From: Enhygromyxa salina
GTDB taxonomy: Bacteria; Myxococcota_A; Polyangia; Nannocystales; Nannocystaceae
Assembly: GCF_002994615.1 (NCBI RefSeq)
Contig: NZ_PVNK01000290.1
Location: 1-46,801, forward strand
Direction: 5' to 3'
Length of the DNA: 46,801 nt
The position numbers and the translations under genes are program-made. Under the pieces are notes generated by a model that saw nothing but the letters and a program-made list of their open reading frames with translations, ran no database searches and was not told where the DNA came from. This document shows, in pieces, positions 9,003 through 18,618 of this stretch (positions within the stretch are counted from its first letter, which is position 1; each line of letters opens with the position of its first letter).

Positions 9003-10199
9003 ATGTTCGAGGAAGCCAAAGCCCACTACGCGAAGATCCTGGCCGAGATCGACGACGCCGGCCTGACCAAGCACGAGCGGATCATCGATTCGCCCCAGGG
9101 CGCCGAGATCTCGGTCGCGGGGGACGAGCGCAAGGTGCTCAATTTCTGCGCCAACAACTATCTGGGCCTGTCGAGCCACCCCGACACGATCGCGGCCGCG
9201 CGCGCGTCCCTCGACGAGCGCGGCTACGGCATGTCGAGCGTGCGCTTCATCTGCGGGACCCTCGACAGGCACAAGGAGCTCGAGCAGGCCCTGACCGAGT
9301 TCCTCGGGACCGAAGACACGATTCTCTACAGCTCGTGCTTCGACGCCAACGGCGGGCTGTTCGAGACCCTCCTGACCAAAGAAGACGCGATCATCTCCGA
9401 CGCGCTCAACCACGCCTCGATCATCGACGGCATCCGCCTGTGCAAGGCCGAGCGCCACCGCTTCGCCAATTCGGACATGGCCGAGCTCGAGCAGCGCCTC
9501 AAAGACACCCAGGGCAAGCGCCTGCGGATGATCGCAACCGACGGCGTGTTCAGCATGGACGGCAACATCGCCAAGCTCGACCAGATCTGCGATCTCGCCG
9601 ACAAGTACAACGCGATGGTCATGGTCGACGACAGCCACGCGACCGGCTTCATCGGCGCGACCGGGCGCGGGACTCACGAGTACAAGGGCGTGATGGGCCG
9701 CGTCGACGTGATCACCTCGACCCTCGGCAAGGCCCTCGGCGGCGCCTCGGGCGGGTTCACCTCGGGCCGCAAAGAGATCGTCGCGCTGCTGCGCAACCGC
9801 TCGCGGCCCTACCTGTTCTCCAACTCGCTCGCGCCGATGATCGTCTCGGCTAGCCTCGCGGTCCTCAACACCCTCAGCGCCAGCACCGAGCTGCGCGACA
9901 AGCTCGAGGCCAACACCAAGCGCTTCCGGGCCGGCGTGACCAAGGCCGGCTTCGAGCTCAAGCCCGGCGACACCCCGATCGTTCCGATCATGCTCGGCGA
10001 GGCTCGCCTCGCCGTCGAGTTCGCCGACCAGCTGCTGGCCGAGGGCATCTACGTGATCGGCTTCTCGTATCCGGTCGTGCCCAAGGGCCAGGCCCGGATC
10101 CGCGTCCAGCTGTCGGCTGGCCACACGAGCGAGCAGATCGACGGCGCGGTCGCGGCCTTCACCAAGATCGGTCAGCGACTCGGCGTGATCACCTGCTAA
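9003..10199 (+). CDS. kbl: Glycine C-acetyltransferase (2-amino-3-ketobutyrate CoA ligase)
   Basis: This PLP enzyme of the alpha-oxoamine synthase family cleaves 2-amino-3-ketobutyrate with CoA to glycine and acetyl-CoA, the second step of threonine degradation. It has 398 residues and aligns over its whole length with E. coli Kbl from memory. Shared blocks include FCANNYLGLSSHPD, SVRFICGT, LYSSCFDANGGLFETLL, DALNHASIIDGIRLCKA, MVDDSHATGF and the PLP-lysine motif STLGKALGGASGG (K243). The C-terminal PVVPKGQARIRVQLSAGHT matches too. A GAGGAG-like site lies about 10 bases before the ATG. The usual partner gene tdh (threonine dehydrogenase) is not adjacent. Confidence 0.96.
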   Translation: MFEEAKAHYAKILAEIDDAGLTKHERIIDSPQGAEISVAGDERKVLNFCANNYLGLSSHPDTIAAARASLDERGYGMSSVRFICGTLDRHKELEQALTEFLGTEDTILYSSCFDANGGLFETLLTKEDAIISDALNHASIIDGIRLCKAERHRFANSDMAELEQRLKDTQGKRLRMIATDGVFSMDGNIAKLDQICDLADKYNAMVMVDDSHATGFIGATGRGTHEYKGVMGRVDVITSTLGKALGGASGGFTSGRKEIVALLRNRSRPYLFSNSLAPMIVSASLAVLNTLSASTELRDKLEANTKRFRAGVTKAGFELKPGDTPIVPIMLGEARLAVEFADQLLAEGIYVIGFSYPVVPKGQARIRVQLSAGHTSEQIDGAVAAFTKIGQRLGVITC

Positions 10200-10209
10200 C
10201 CTGGCGGGG

Positions 10210-10743
10210 ATGGGACTGCTCGACTCGATCCGCGCGGCGTTCGGTCTGCGCACGAAGTCGGCCGACGGCTCCGAAAACCTGCCTGGCGATGATGGTCCAG
10301 AGGCTGAGGCCGCGCCGGCGGCCGAGCCCGCGGAGGCCGCCGAGTCCGCGGAGCTCGCCGAGTCCGCGGAGCTCGCCGAGGCCCCCGAGCCCCCGAGCGC
10401 GGACGACGAGCGCGACCCCGAGCTCGAGGCCCAGGACGACTCGGGCAGCTTCGACTTCGAGCAGGACATCGCGCGCTACTTCACGGCCGAGTTCCGCGTC
10501 GAGACCGCGTGGGCCTACCACGACCGTCGGGCCTCGCTCTTCGAGGAGTACGAGATCCGCGACACCAAGCACTGGCACCAGATCAAGGCGACCTTCGAGC
10601 GCTGGCTCGAGACGCCCGCGGCCAAGGCCAAGTACCGCACGCCCAAGGAGCTCAGCCTGGCGCGGATGACCACGACCCAGACGATGACCCTCGACGATCT
10701 CAACCTCGAGCTCGACCGCAAGGGCGCGAGCCCGAAGACCTGA
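10210..10743 (+). CDS. Conserved hypothetical protein with acidic Ala/Glu-rich N-terminus
   Basis: This 177-residue protein is not recognised. Residues about 30-85 are a low-complexity Ala-Glu-Pro linker with short tandem repeats (ESAELA). The C-terminal 90 residues look folded and mostly helical, with conserved-looking aromatic and charged residues (FDFEQDIARYF, WAYHDRR, HWHQIKATFERWLETPAAKAKY). There is no signal peptide. It starts 10 bases after kbl and may be co-transcribed with it. Reading-frame quality and codon use match the neighbours, so it is likely real. Confidence 0.75.
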   Translation: MGLLDSIRAAFGLRTKSADGSENLPGDDGPEAEAAPAAEPAEAAESAELAESAELAEAPEPPSADDERDPELEAQDDSGSFDFEQDIARYFTAEFRVETAWAYHDRRASLFEEYEIRDTKHWHQIKATFERWLETPAAKAKYRTPKELSLARMTTTQTMTLDDLNLELDRKGASPKT

Positions 10744-10827
10744 GCTTTGCGCGAGCGCCGCGGCGGACGGCGAAGGGCCTGCGCTTGGCCGCGCCAGGCA
10801 CTTCGGTTAGCGTGGGGATCGAGCCGC

Positions 10828-11112
10828 ATGCCACGTTCACGTCTAGCCCTACTCTTGGCCACACTGGGCGTCAGCGTGGTCCTCACGGCCTGCACCAAGA
10901 AGCCGAGCGAGGAGCAGTGCGACGCGTTCGCCGACCACTTCGTGAAGCTGCTCGAGGAGTCGCGCGACAAGCCCGACTCCCGGATCAAGAAGCTCGCCAA
11001 CGACCAGCGCGACAAGGTCATCTCGGCCTGCGTGTCCGACGGTAGCGTCGAAGAGGTCGAGTGCGTGATGGCCCAAACTTCGATCGCCGACGTCGAGGCG
11101 AACTGCAAGTGA
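10828..11112 (+). CDS. Small cysteine-rich lipoprotein
   Basis: This 94-residue lipoprotein has signal peptide MPRSRLALLLATLGVSVVL and lipobox LTAC (Cys 22). Four further cysteines (31, 68, 79, 93) are spaced as in a family of small myxobacterial lipoproteins with two likely disulfides. The frame is open upstream to 10747, but that part is Arg-rich and would destroy the signal peptide, so the ATG at 10828 is preferred. Function unknown; periplasmic or outer membrane. Confidence 0.8.
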   Translation: MPRSRLALLLATLGVSVVLTACTKKPSEEQCDAFADHFVKLLEESRDKPDSRIKKLANDQRDKVISACVSDGSVEEVECVMAQTSIADVEANCK

Positions 11113-11136
11113 CGGCGGGTCGAGGAGACTGATCCG

Positions 11137-12084
11137 ATGGAGGCGGCCCCGCTCGCCCAGCTGCCTCGGTACCCGGCGATCGGCGGGGTCGCCCTGATCG
11201 CCCTGGGCATCTTTGGGCTGGCCTCGCCCGAGATGCTCGATCCGCTGCGGCTCGATCTGCGCGCGTTTTGGTCCGAGCCCTGGCGGCTGCTGACCTCGGC
11301 GCTCGTCCACGGCGGCCAGCTCGACAGCGAGCGCTGGCTGCAGGGCCTCGTCCACGTCGGGTTCAACTGCTACTGGCTGTGGCTGCTGGGCACGGGCGTC
11401 GAGCAGCGCCTCGGCCACCTGCGGACCCTGGCCTTGCTCGCGCTGTTCGGGGTCGGCGGCGGGGCGCTCGAGTACGGCTTCAACTGGTCCTCGGTCGGGC
11501 TGTCTGGGGTCGTCTATGGCCTCGTCGGGATGCTGTGGGTGCTGGCGCGGCGGAGCCCGAGCTGGGCCGGGATGATCGACTCGCGGACCGTCAAATTCTT
11601 CGTTGGGTGGTTCGTGTTTTGTGTGGTCGCGACGGTGCTCGAGGTCATGCCGATCGCCAACTTCGCCCACGCGGGCGGGGCCGCGCTCGGGGTCCTGGTC
11701 GGCTGGGGGATCGCCGCGCGCGGGGTCAAGCGGGCCGCGCCGATCGGGCTCACGATCGCAACTTTGGGACTGTGCCTCGCGAGCGCGACCGTGCTCCGGC
11801 CGTGGGTCAACATCAGCGCCTACGCGGGCCTCGACGCCATGGTTCAGGCCGAGCGCGCCGAGGCCGACGACGACCTCGAGGCCGCGATCGCCTGGGCCGA
11901 GCGCGGCGTCGGCTACTGGCGCACGCCCGCCGATCACTGGGCCTACCTCGGGCGCCTCTACTATGAGGCCCGTCGCTACGCAGACGCGCGCGACGCCCTG
12001 CGCGAGGCCGTCGCCCGCGATCCAGACCACGAGCTCTACGGACCCGCGCTCGAGCAGGCCGAGTCCCTCGCGCATTCGTTTTAG
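11137..12084 (+). CDS. Rhomboid intramembrane serine protease with C-terminal TPR
   Basis: This 315-residue inner-membrane protein should cleave transmembrane helices within the bilayer. About six hydrophobic segments occupy residues 15-215. Rhomboid landmarks are HVGFNCYWLW (the oxyanion-type Asn in TM2), GLSGVVYG (GxSG with the nucleophilic Ser in TM4) and NFAHAGGAALG (catalytic His in TM6). The last 90 residues, beginning AERAEADDDLEAAIAWAERG, form one or two TPR-like helical hairpins on the side of the C-terminus. They would provide a protein-docking module. It starts 24 bases after the small lipoprotein. Substrate unknown. Confidence 0.88.
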   Translation: MEAAPLAQLPRYPAIGGVALIALGIFGLASPEMLDPLRLDLRAFWSEPWRLLTSALVHGGQLDSERWLQGLVHVGFNCYWLWLLGTGVEQRLGHLRTLALLALFGVGGGALEYGFNWSSVGLSGVVYGLVGMLWVLARRSPSWAGMIDSRTVKFFVGWFVFCVVATVLEVMPIANFAHAGGAALGVLVGWGIAARGVKRAAPIGLTIATLGLCLASATVLRPWVNISAYAGLDAMVQAERAEADDDLEAAIAWAERGVGYWRTPADHWAYLGRLYYEARRYADARDALREAVARDPDHELYGPALEQAESLAHSF

Positions 12085-12166
12085 ATGTCCGCGGCCGCCC
12101 GGCTGTTTTGGACCCCCGCGGTCGCCCTGCACTTTGCAGGGGCGGGCTTGGTGCGAACCGGCCCTG

Positions 12167-12916
12167 TCAGACCCGGGCCTGGTCGGAGCCGGCGATCAGG
12201 CTCAGCATTCGTCGCATGCCGCCGCGCAGGGACTTGGGCATGACCGAGCGGGCCCGGGACAGGACCGGGACCACGAGGTGGTCGCCGATCGCGTCGGCGG
12301 CGGCGACGAAGCCCGCGGGCAGGGGCTTGAAGTGCAGATCGAGGTGGTCGCCCTCGGTCTCGACTCCGTCGAGGGTCATCAGCGCGGTCATCAGCCCGAG
12401 GGCGTGGCGAACCAGGGGATCCTCGGCGAGCTTGGGCACGCGCATGAGGTCGAGGACCACGCGGTTGCCGTGGGAGTCGACGATCATGTCGGGCATGTCG
12501 GGCAGGTGCTGGACGAGGTCGCCAGGCCGCGAGAGATCCAGCGAGCGGGTCACGAGCAGCGCCGCGATCTGGCTCTTGTGGGTGTCGACCGGGATCATCG
12601 ACACGTCCTCGAGGCGCAGCTCGAGCCGCATCTCGTCGCCGCTGAGCAGGATGCGATCGATGTAGAGCACCGCCCCGGCGCGGACGCGGGTGCTCATCAG
12701 ATCGAAGGTCGCGCCCATGCGCAGGCCCGGCGGGACCGCTCCAACCTCGAGGTCCTCGACCTTCTCGGGATCGGCGAGCTGATCGGCGAGCCACCGAAAT
12801 GACGCCAGTGGCACGCCGAAGCGCATGCCGATGGCGTTGCGGAGCACGCGGCTGAGCTCTTCGGGGTGAGTCCGAAGGTAGTGCCGCGCAGCTGACAAGA
12901 CGTCGCCAGGTCGCAT
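12167..12916 (-). CDS. Conserved hypothetical protein, alpha/beta
   Basis: This 249-residue protein is not assigned to a family. It begins with a helix (RPGDVLSAARHYLRTHPEELSRVLRN) and has a middle of alternating strands (GATFDLMSTRVRAGAVLYIDRILL, EMRLELRLEDVSMIPVD). A helical segment (DPLVRHALGLMTALMTLDGVE) follows, then a further strand and an Arg-rich C-terminus. No signal peptide or membrane helix is visible. The frame continues upstream to 13297, but that portion overlaps the divergent RCC1 gene; the ATG at 12916 is the most natural start, though no strong ribosome site precedes it. It is convergent with the rhomboid gene and divergent from the RCC1 gene. Confidence 0.72.
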   Translation of the reverse strand: MRPGDVLSAARHYLRTHPEELSRVLRNAIGMRFGVPLASFRWLADQLADPEKVEDLEVGAVPPGLRMGATFDLMSTRVRAGAVLYIDRILLSGDEMRLELRLEDVSMIPVDTHKSQIAALLVTRSLDLSRPGDLVQHLPDMPDMIVDSHGNRVVLDLMRVPKLAEDPLVRHALGLMTALMTLDGVETEGDHLDLHFKPLPAGFVAAADAIGDHLVVPVLSRARSVMPKSLRGGMRRMLSLIAGSDQARV

Positions 12917-13097
12917 TGGGGGCGAGCATACGAGAGCAGCGCCTCGCCGTCTGCCGCCTGGAGCACACCCGCGCTCGTCGGCGCTCGTGGCCCGCTGCGA
13001 GCGTGCAGACGCTTTCGCCCGCGGGGCCGGAGCGCTGCTATCCTGCCCGCGCATGACCGCGCCTTGCGACCAATCCCAGACCGCAGTCCGGGAGACG

Positions 13098-15464
13098 ATG
13101 AAGACTGAAGCCAGCAGCCGGGGGGGCCGTGCCTCGGGTCGCCTCGCGCCGGAATTGTCGCCGAGGGCGCGAAGCCAGAGCGCCGCGGTGGTGGGCTTGG
13201 GACCCCGGGCTGCGAGGCCCTCGCCCCGGCGTTGGCTGTCGGCGGGCGCCGGTCGCTGGCTCGCGCTCACGGCCCTGGCCAGCGCCCTGGCCTGCACGAC
13301 GAGCTCCGGCGGAGGCAGTCAGCAGCCGGGCACGGGCCAAGACGGGGGCGTGCGCGGATCCCCCACGCCCGCCATGATCGCGGCGGGCTCGGGTCACACC
13401 TGCGTCGCGCGGCAGTCCGGGGCCGTGGCCTGCTGGGGCGCCAACGGGGCCGGCCAGCTCGGCGATGGGACCAAGGTCGACCGCAGCGAGCCGGTCACCG
13501 TCCAGGGTCTCGACGACGCCGAGTGGCTCGGGCTCGGACGCTCCCACAGCTGTGCCCTGCGCAAGTCGGGCGCGGTCGTGTGCTGGGGCGACAACTCGCG
13601 CGGGCAGCTCGGCTCGGGCAGCGAGCACTCGAGCGCGCGGCCGGTCGCGGTCCGCGGGCTGACCGACGCGAGCGCGCTCGCCAGCGGCGACGATCACAGC
13701 TGCGCGCTGCGGGCGACCGGCGCGGTCGTGTGCTGGGGCAACAACGCCGACGGCCAGCTCGGCAACCTGACCCGAAAGACCTGGATTGAGCCGGCGCCGA
13801 TCCGCGGGCTCGAAGACGCGGTCTCGATCGTCGCCGGGGCCCGGCACACCTGCGCCCTGCGTCAAAACGGCGGCGCGATCTGCTGGGGCGCCAACGACAA
13901 GGGCCAGCTCGGCGATGGCACGACCAAGGGCCACGAGCGGCCCTCGGCGGTCGCAGATCTGACCGGGCTCGTCGGGCTCGCGGGCGCGGGCTCGCGGACC
14001 TGCGGGTTCACCAACCAGGCCGTGTACTGCTGGGGCGAGATCGAGGGCAAGAGCTCGCCGCGTCCGCAGAAGGTCGCCGAGGCCGGCTCGGGCGACGCGA
14101 TCGCCGAGCTCGAGCTCGGGCCCGAGCACGCGTGCGCTCGCCACACCAGCGGAGTCGCGCGCTGCTGGGGGCAAAACCGGGACGGTCGCCTCGGCGACGG
14201 AAGCTACAACTCGCGGGCCTACGCGCGGGCGGTTGACATCGGGCCGGTCACGGATCTGGCCCTCGGCGAGCGCCACAGCTGCGCGCTGCGAAGCGACGGC
14301 AAGGTCGCGTGCTGGGGGGACGACGCCAGCGGCGCGCTCGGACAGGGCGAGCCCGACGGCGACACCCCGCCCGAGCGCAGCGGCGTCCAGCGGGTGCTCA
14401 ACCTCGACGACGCCGTCGCGCTGGCCGCAGGCGACGGCTTCTCGTGTGCCGCGCGCAAGACCGGCGAGGTGAGCTGCTGGGGTCGCAACGACAAGGGCCA
14501 GCTCGGCGACGCCAGCGGCGAGCCCTCGCGGCCCTTCCCCGGGCCGATCGCGGGCGTCGACGACGGCGTCGGGCTGAGCGTCTGGCTCGAGCAGGCCTGC
14601 GCCGTGCGCAAGACCGGCGCGGTCGTGTGCTGGGGCGTCAACGACAAGGGCCAGCTCGGGCGGCCGGCCGGGGCCCCGCTCGTGCGCCCGAGCCCGATCC
14701 CCAAGCTCGACGACGCGACCGCCGTGAGCCTCGGCGCCGAGCATGGCTGCGCGCTGCGGCGCTCGGGCGAGGTCTACTGCTGGGGCAGCGACGCCGAGGG
14801 CCAGCTCGGCGACGGGGCCGGGAGCCGCGGTGGCCGGGTCGCCTCACTCAGCGACGCGGTCGCGCTCAGCAGCGGCCGGGCCCACACCTGCGCCCTGCGG
14901 CGCAGCGGCTCGATCGTGTGCTGGGGCGCCAACAACCAGGGCCAGATCGGCAACGGCGCAGGGGCGGCCCAGCTCAAGACCCCGGTTCAGTTCCCCGCCA
15001 ACGTGTCCGGAGTCAGCAACGCGAGCGAGGTCGCCGTGGGCCCCGAGCACGGCTGCGCGCGGCTGAGTAGCGGCAATGCCGTGTGCTGGGGTCGCAACGA
15101 CGCGGCCCAGCTCGGCAGCGGGACCGCGAGCTCGGTCTGGACCAATCGCGTGCCGGTCCGGGATCTCAGCGGCGCCTCGGCGCTGGCGGTCGGCCCGGCC
15201 CACGCCTGCGCTGCCAGCGGGAGCCGGGTGTCGTGCTGGGGCGCCAACGGCTCGGGCCAGGGCGGCTTCGCCGGGGCCTCGGCGCCGACGCCCCGGCCCG
15301 GTGTCCAGGGCCTCGACGTCGCGAGCTTGGCCCTGGGTCTCGACCACAGCTGCGCGCGCCTGCGCAGCGGTGAGGTCGCGTGCTGGGGCGCCAACGCCCA
15401 CGGCCAGCTCGGCGACGGCGGCCGGATGATCTCGGCGAAGGCGCTGGAGGTCAGGGGCCTGTGA
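13098..15464 (+). CDS. Lipoprotein with 14 RCC1 repeats
   Basis: A lipoprotein signal (RWLALTALASALAC) is followed by 14 RCC1-type repeats of about 50 residues. Each is marked by C-W-G plus G-Q-L-G (for example CWGANGAGQLGDGT), and most carry a HSCAL/HTCAL strand. Fourteen repeats suit two seven-bladed beta-propellers, a surface binding scaffold. The paired Cys of each blade (HxCA and CWG) could form disulfides, consistent with export. The start is uncertain: the ATG at 13098 puts the lipid Cys at residue 66, which is late, while the in-frame GTG at 13188 would put it at 36. The ATG at 13053 is also possible. A dispersed repeat at 13138-13186 lies in this doubtful N-terminal stretch. Confidence 0.85.
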   Translation: MKTEASSRGGRASGRLAPELSPRARSQSAAVVGLGPRAARPSPRRWLSAGAGRWLALTALASALACTTSSGGGSQQPGTGQDGGVRGSPTPAMIAAGSGHTCVARQSGAVACWGANGAGQLGDGTKVDRSEPVTVQGLDDAEWLGLGRSHSCALRKSGAVVCWGDNSRGQLGSGSEHSSARPVAVRGLTDASALASGDDHSCALRATGAVVCWGNNADGQLGNLTRKTWIEPAPIRGLEDAVSIVAGARHTCALRQNGGAICWGANDKGQLGDGTTKGHERPSAVADLTGLVGLAGAGSRTCGFTNQAVYCWGEIEGKSSPRPQKVAEAGSGDAIAELELGPEHACARHTSGVARCWGQNRDGRLGDGSYNSRAYARAVDIGPVTDLALGERHSCALRSDGKVACWGDDASGALGQGEPDGDTPPERSGVQRVLNLDDAVALAAGDGFSCAARKTGEVSCWGRNDKGQLGDASGEPSRPFPGPIAGVDDGVGLSVWLEQACAVRKTGAVVCWGVNDKGQLGRPAGAPLVRPSPIPKLDDATAVSLGAEHGCALRRSGEVYCWGSDAEGQLGDGAGSRGGRVASLSDAVALSSGRAHTCALRRSGSIVCWGANNQGQIGNGAGAAQLKTPVQFPANVSGVSNASEVAVGPEHGCARLSSGNAVCWGRNDAAQLGSGTASSVWTNRVPVRDLSGASALAVGPAHACAASGSRVSCWGANGSGQGGFAGASAPTPRPGVQGLDVASLALGLDHSCARLRSGEVACWGANAHGQLGDGGRMISAKALEVRGL
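13138..13186 (+). repeat. Second copy of the REP-like element
   Basis: These 49 bases match the minus strand of 51-99. GTCGCCTCGCGCCGGAAT and GCCGAGGGCGCGAAGCCA are identical between the two copies, with a few mismatches elsewhere. It sits at the extreme 5' end of the RCC1 lipoprotein reading frame, before the signal-peptide codons. Confidence 0.6.
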
Positions 15465-16039
15465 GCGCCGGCCGCCCGGGCCCCGACGAGGGCCGGTTCA
15501 CGCCCGGCGGCGAGCTCGAGTTCGAGCACGTCGGGACCTTCGTCAGCGACGGTCGCCTGCTCCTGTGCGACGTCGACTACTTCCCCTCGCGCTTCGCTGG
15601 CGCGCGCCAGGCCCAGGTCGGCCTCGACGCCGAGATCGAGGTCGAGCCCGGGGTCTGGCAGGTCCTCGTCGCCTACGAGCCGGGCCACGGTGGCCCAGCT
15701 GAGGCGCGGACGCTTCGCTTCGTGCTCCTGACTCACGATCGCGAGCTCGACACTCCTGCGCCCCTCGACCGCGCCGAGGCGGTGGCCTTGCTGCGCGTCG
15801 ACTCGGGCCGGATCACCGCGATCGATCCCGAGCTCCGCGACGACGACACCATCCAGACCGCCGTCATCGAGGCCCCGCGCGAACAGGTCCCGTGCATGCT
15901 TCGACCCCTCGATGAGCACGGCCAGCCCGACCGCCACGCCGACCCTCGCGGCGCCCTGCTCGACATCGACGCAGGCGGCGTGCTCGAGCTCTACGCGGCC
16001 CCGGGCCAGCCCCGACGCGCCCTGTTTTTGGCCGTGTAG
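15461..16039 (+). CDS. Hypothetical protein translationally coupled to the RCC1 lipoprotein
   Basis: This 192-residue cytosolic protein begins at a GTG that overlaps the RCC1 stop (GTGA at 15461-15464), so it is probably translated by coupling. It contains a hydrophobic strand-rich core (FVSDGRLLLCDVDYF, WQVLVAYEPG, LRFVLLTHD). The segment ALLRVDSGRITAIDPEL is reminiscent of DUF4241-type and related bacterial proteins, but the match is too short to assign a family. The end (GVLELYAAPGQPRRALFLAV) looks like a terminal beta-hairpin. Function unknown. Confidence 0.75.
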   Translation: MSAGRPGPDEGRFTPGGELEFEHVGTFVSDGRLLLCDVDYFPSRFAGARQAQVGLDAEIEVEPGVWQVLVAYEPGHGGPAEARTLRFVLLTHDRELDTPAPLDRAEAVALLRVDSGRITAIDPELRDDDTIQTAVIEAPREQVPCMLRPLDEHGQPDRHADPRGALLDIDAGGVLELYAAPGQPRRALFLAV

Positions 16040-16045
16040 AGCGGC

Positions 16046-16591
16046 TCAGCCCTCGTCGTGGACCGGGGGCACGACCATGACCGGACACGGCGACTGCCGG
16101 ATCACCCGATCCGCGGTGCTGCCGAGGAAGAAGCGAGCCACCCGGCTGCGACCGCTCGCCGCGATGACCACGAGCTGCGCGTCGAAGGTCTGGGCCTCCT
16201 CGAGGATCACCTGCAGCGCGACCCCGGGCCGCACCACGTTGGTACATGCGATGCCCTTGGCGAAGCGCTCGGCCAGGGCCTCGAGCACCTTGAGCGAGGC
16301 CGCCCGCGCGCTCGCGTGGATCTCGGCGATGTCGCTGGCACCGAGCACGCCCATGCCCGCGCCGCCCGTGTAGACCCGCGCGCTCTCGTAGGTCGGGGTC
16401 GCGTGGACCAGACACAGGGAACCTTCGTCGTCGATGATCCCGGCCGCGAGCTCCAGCGCCCGGGCGCTCGCTGGGGCGACCGCGACCGTGCCTCCGTCGA
16501 CCTCGACCTCGAAGCCCGAGTGAACCGAGGCGTCGGTGTCTTCGGTGAAGTCGATCGGGACCAGGATCCGCCGAAATGGCGAGGTGCTCAT
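16046..16591 (-). CDS. Universal stress protein (UspA family)
   Basis: This 181-residue single-domain Usp starts with FRRILVPIDFTEDTDASV (first strand and Asp of the nucleotide pocket). It ends with the family's phosphate-binding region AASGRSRVARFFLGSTADRV, then SPCPVMVVPP. The consensus G-x2-G-x9-G-S is kept except that the first Gly is Ala. A short insert after the first strand (GFEVEVDGGTVAVAPAS) makes it longer than the usual 140-150 residues. Usp proteins bind ATP or act in stress survival. It is convergent with the preceding hypothetical gene (6-base gap). Confidence 0.92.
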   Translation of the reverse strand: MSTSPFRRILVPIDFTEDTDASVHSGFEVEVDGGTVAVAPASARALELAAGIIDDEGSLCLVHATPTYESARVYTGGAGMGVLGASDIAEIHASARAASLKVLEALAERFAKGIACTNVVRPGVALQVILEEAQTFDAQLVVIAASGRSRVARFFLGSTADRVIRQSPCPVMVVPPVHDEG

Positions 16592-16608
16592 GCGTCCACC
16601 CTAGCAAG

Positions 16609-16690
16609 AACCTTGGCCCCCCACAGCCGTCAGCGGCGCTGCCACCCACGGCCTGCACCATGGGCTGCGAGTGCGTCGCTTGCTCTTCTG
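16609..16690. repeat. Degenerate partial copy of the 137-bp repeat
   Basis: TTGGCCCCCCACAGCCGTCA, followed by GCGGCGCTGCCACCCACGGCC, aligns with the left half of the unit at 18085-18221 (tttagacccccacaagcgtc, then agcgactctgccacgcacgg). The right half is eroded. It lies in the 242-bp divergent gap between the usp gene and the SGNH lipoprotein. Nothing else is recognised there. Confidence 0.5.
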
Positions 16691-16833
16691 CCCGGCGAGA
16701 TCGGCGATGAACGTTGTTTTTGGTGGCTTTTGTCCCCGCGCAAACTTCACGAATGCGCAGGGAGCCCGCAATTCGTCCAAAGGCCAGTCAGTGCTCTTCG
16801 CGCTGATGTAGATTGCAGTGATTGCTGCTGACC

Positions 16834-18060
<1,227 letters not shown>

Positions 18061-18084
18061 GGGGGTGGTGGGGGGGGGGTTCTT

Positions 18085-18533
18085 TTTAGACCCCCACAAG
18101 CGTCAGCGACTCTGCCACGCACGGCCGCTGCGCGGCCGGTCGCTCGGTCGCTGCGCTCCCTCGCTCGGTGGGCTGGGATGAGCTTCGCAGTCGCCTCCGT
18201 GGCCCCCTAGAAGGGGGCTCCTTTAGACCCCCACAGGCGTTAGCGACTCTGCCACGCACGGCCGCTGCGCGGCCGGTCGCTCGGTCGCTGCGCTCCCTCG
18301 CTCGGTGGGCTGGTATGAGCTTCGCAGTCGCCTCCGTGGCCCCCTAGAAGGGGGCTCCTTTAGACCCCCACAGGCGTCAGCGGTTCCTTTAGACGCCCCA
18401 CAGGCGTCAGCGGTTCCTTTAGACCCCCACAGACGTCAGCGACTCTGCCACGCACGGCCGCTGCGCGGCCGGTCGCTCGGTGGGCTGGTATGAGCTTCGC
18501 TGTCGTTTGCGTGGCCCCCTAGAAGGGGGCTCG
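18085..18533. repeat. Tandem hairpin repeat array (137-bp units)
   Basis: Two full 137-bp units (18085-18221 and 18222-18358) are nearly identical. Two short units of 29 and 30 bp (18359-18387 and 18388-18417) hold only the tttagacccccacaggcgtc head plus the next few bases. A third long unit (18418-18533) lacks about 21 bases of the middle. Each long unit has a palindrome CGGCCGC-TGC-GCGGCCG and ends in GCCCCCT-AGA-AGGGGGC. There is no credible gene in 18061-18618. Degenerate copies are at 6835-6917 and 16609-16690, so this is a dispersed, locally amplified non-coding element. Spacer-like unique sequence is absent, so it is not CRISPR. Confidence 0.9.
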
Positions 18534-18539
18534 GTTTTT
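18514..18539 (+). terminator. Terminator formed by the last repeat hairpin
   Basis: A 7-bp stem GCCCCCT/AGGGGGC with AGA loop (18514-18530) is followed by TCGG and TTTTT. The same hairpin occurs at 18202-18218 and 18339-18355, there followed by TCCTTT. These would end transcripts from the SGNH lipoprotein gene. Confidence 0.65.
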
Positions 18540-18618
18540 GACGATCCTGGTGGGGCGGATTGAGCCGGAGACGAGCTCGACCCGCCGGGGCGCCGTCGGA
18601 GCGCGTACACTCGCACCC

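Noticed and set aside
18085..18533. Possible CRISPR array
   Set aside because: Units are 137, 29 and 30 bp with no unique spacers, and no cas gene is in the window.
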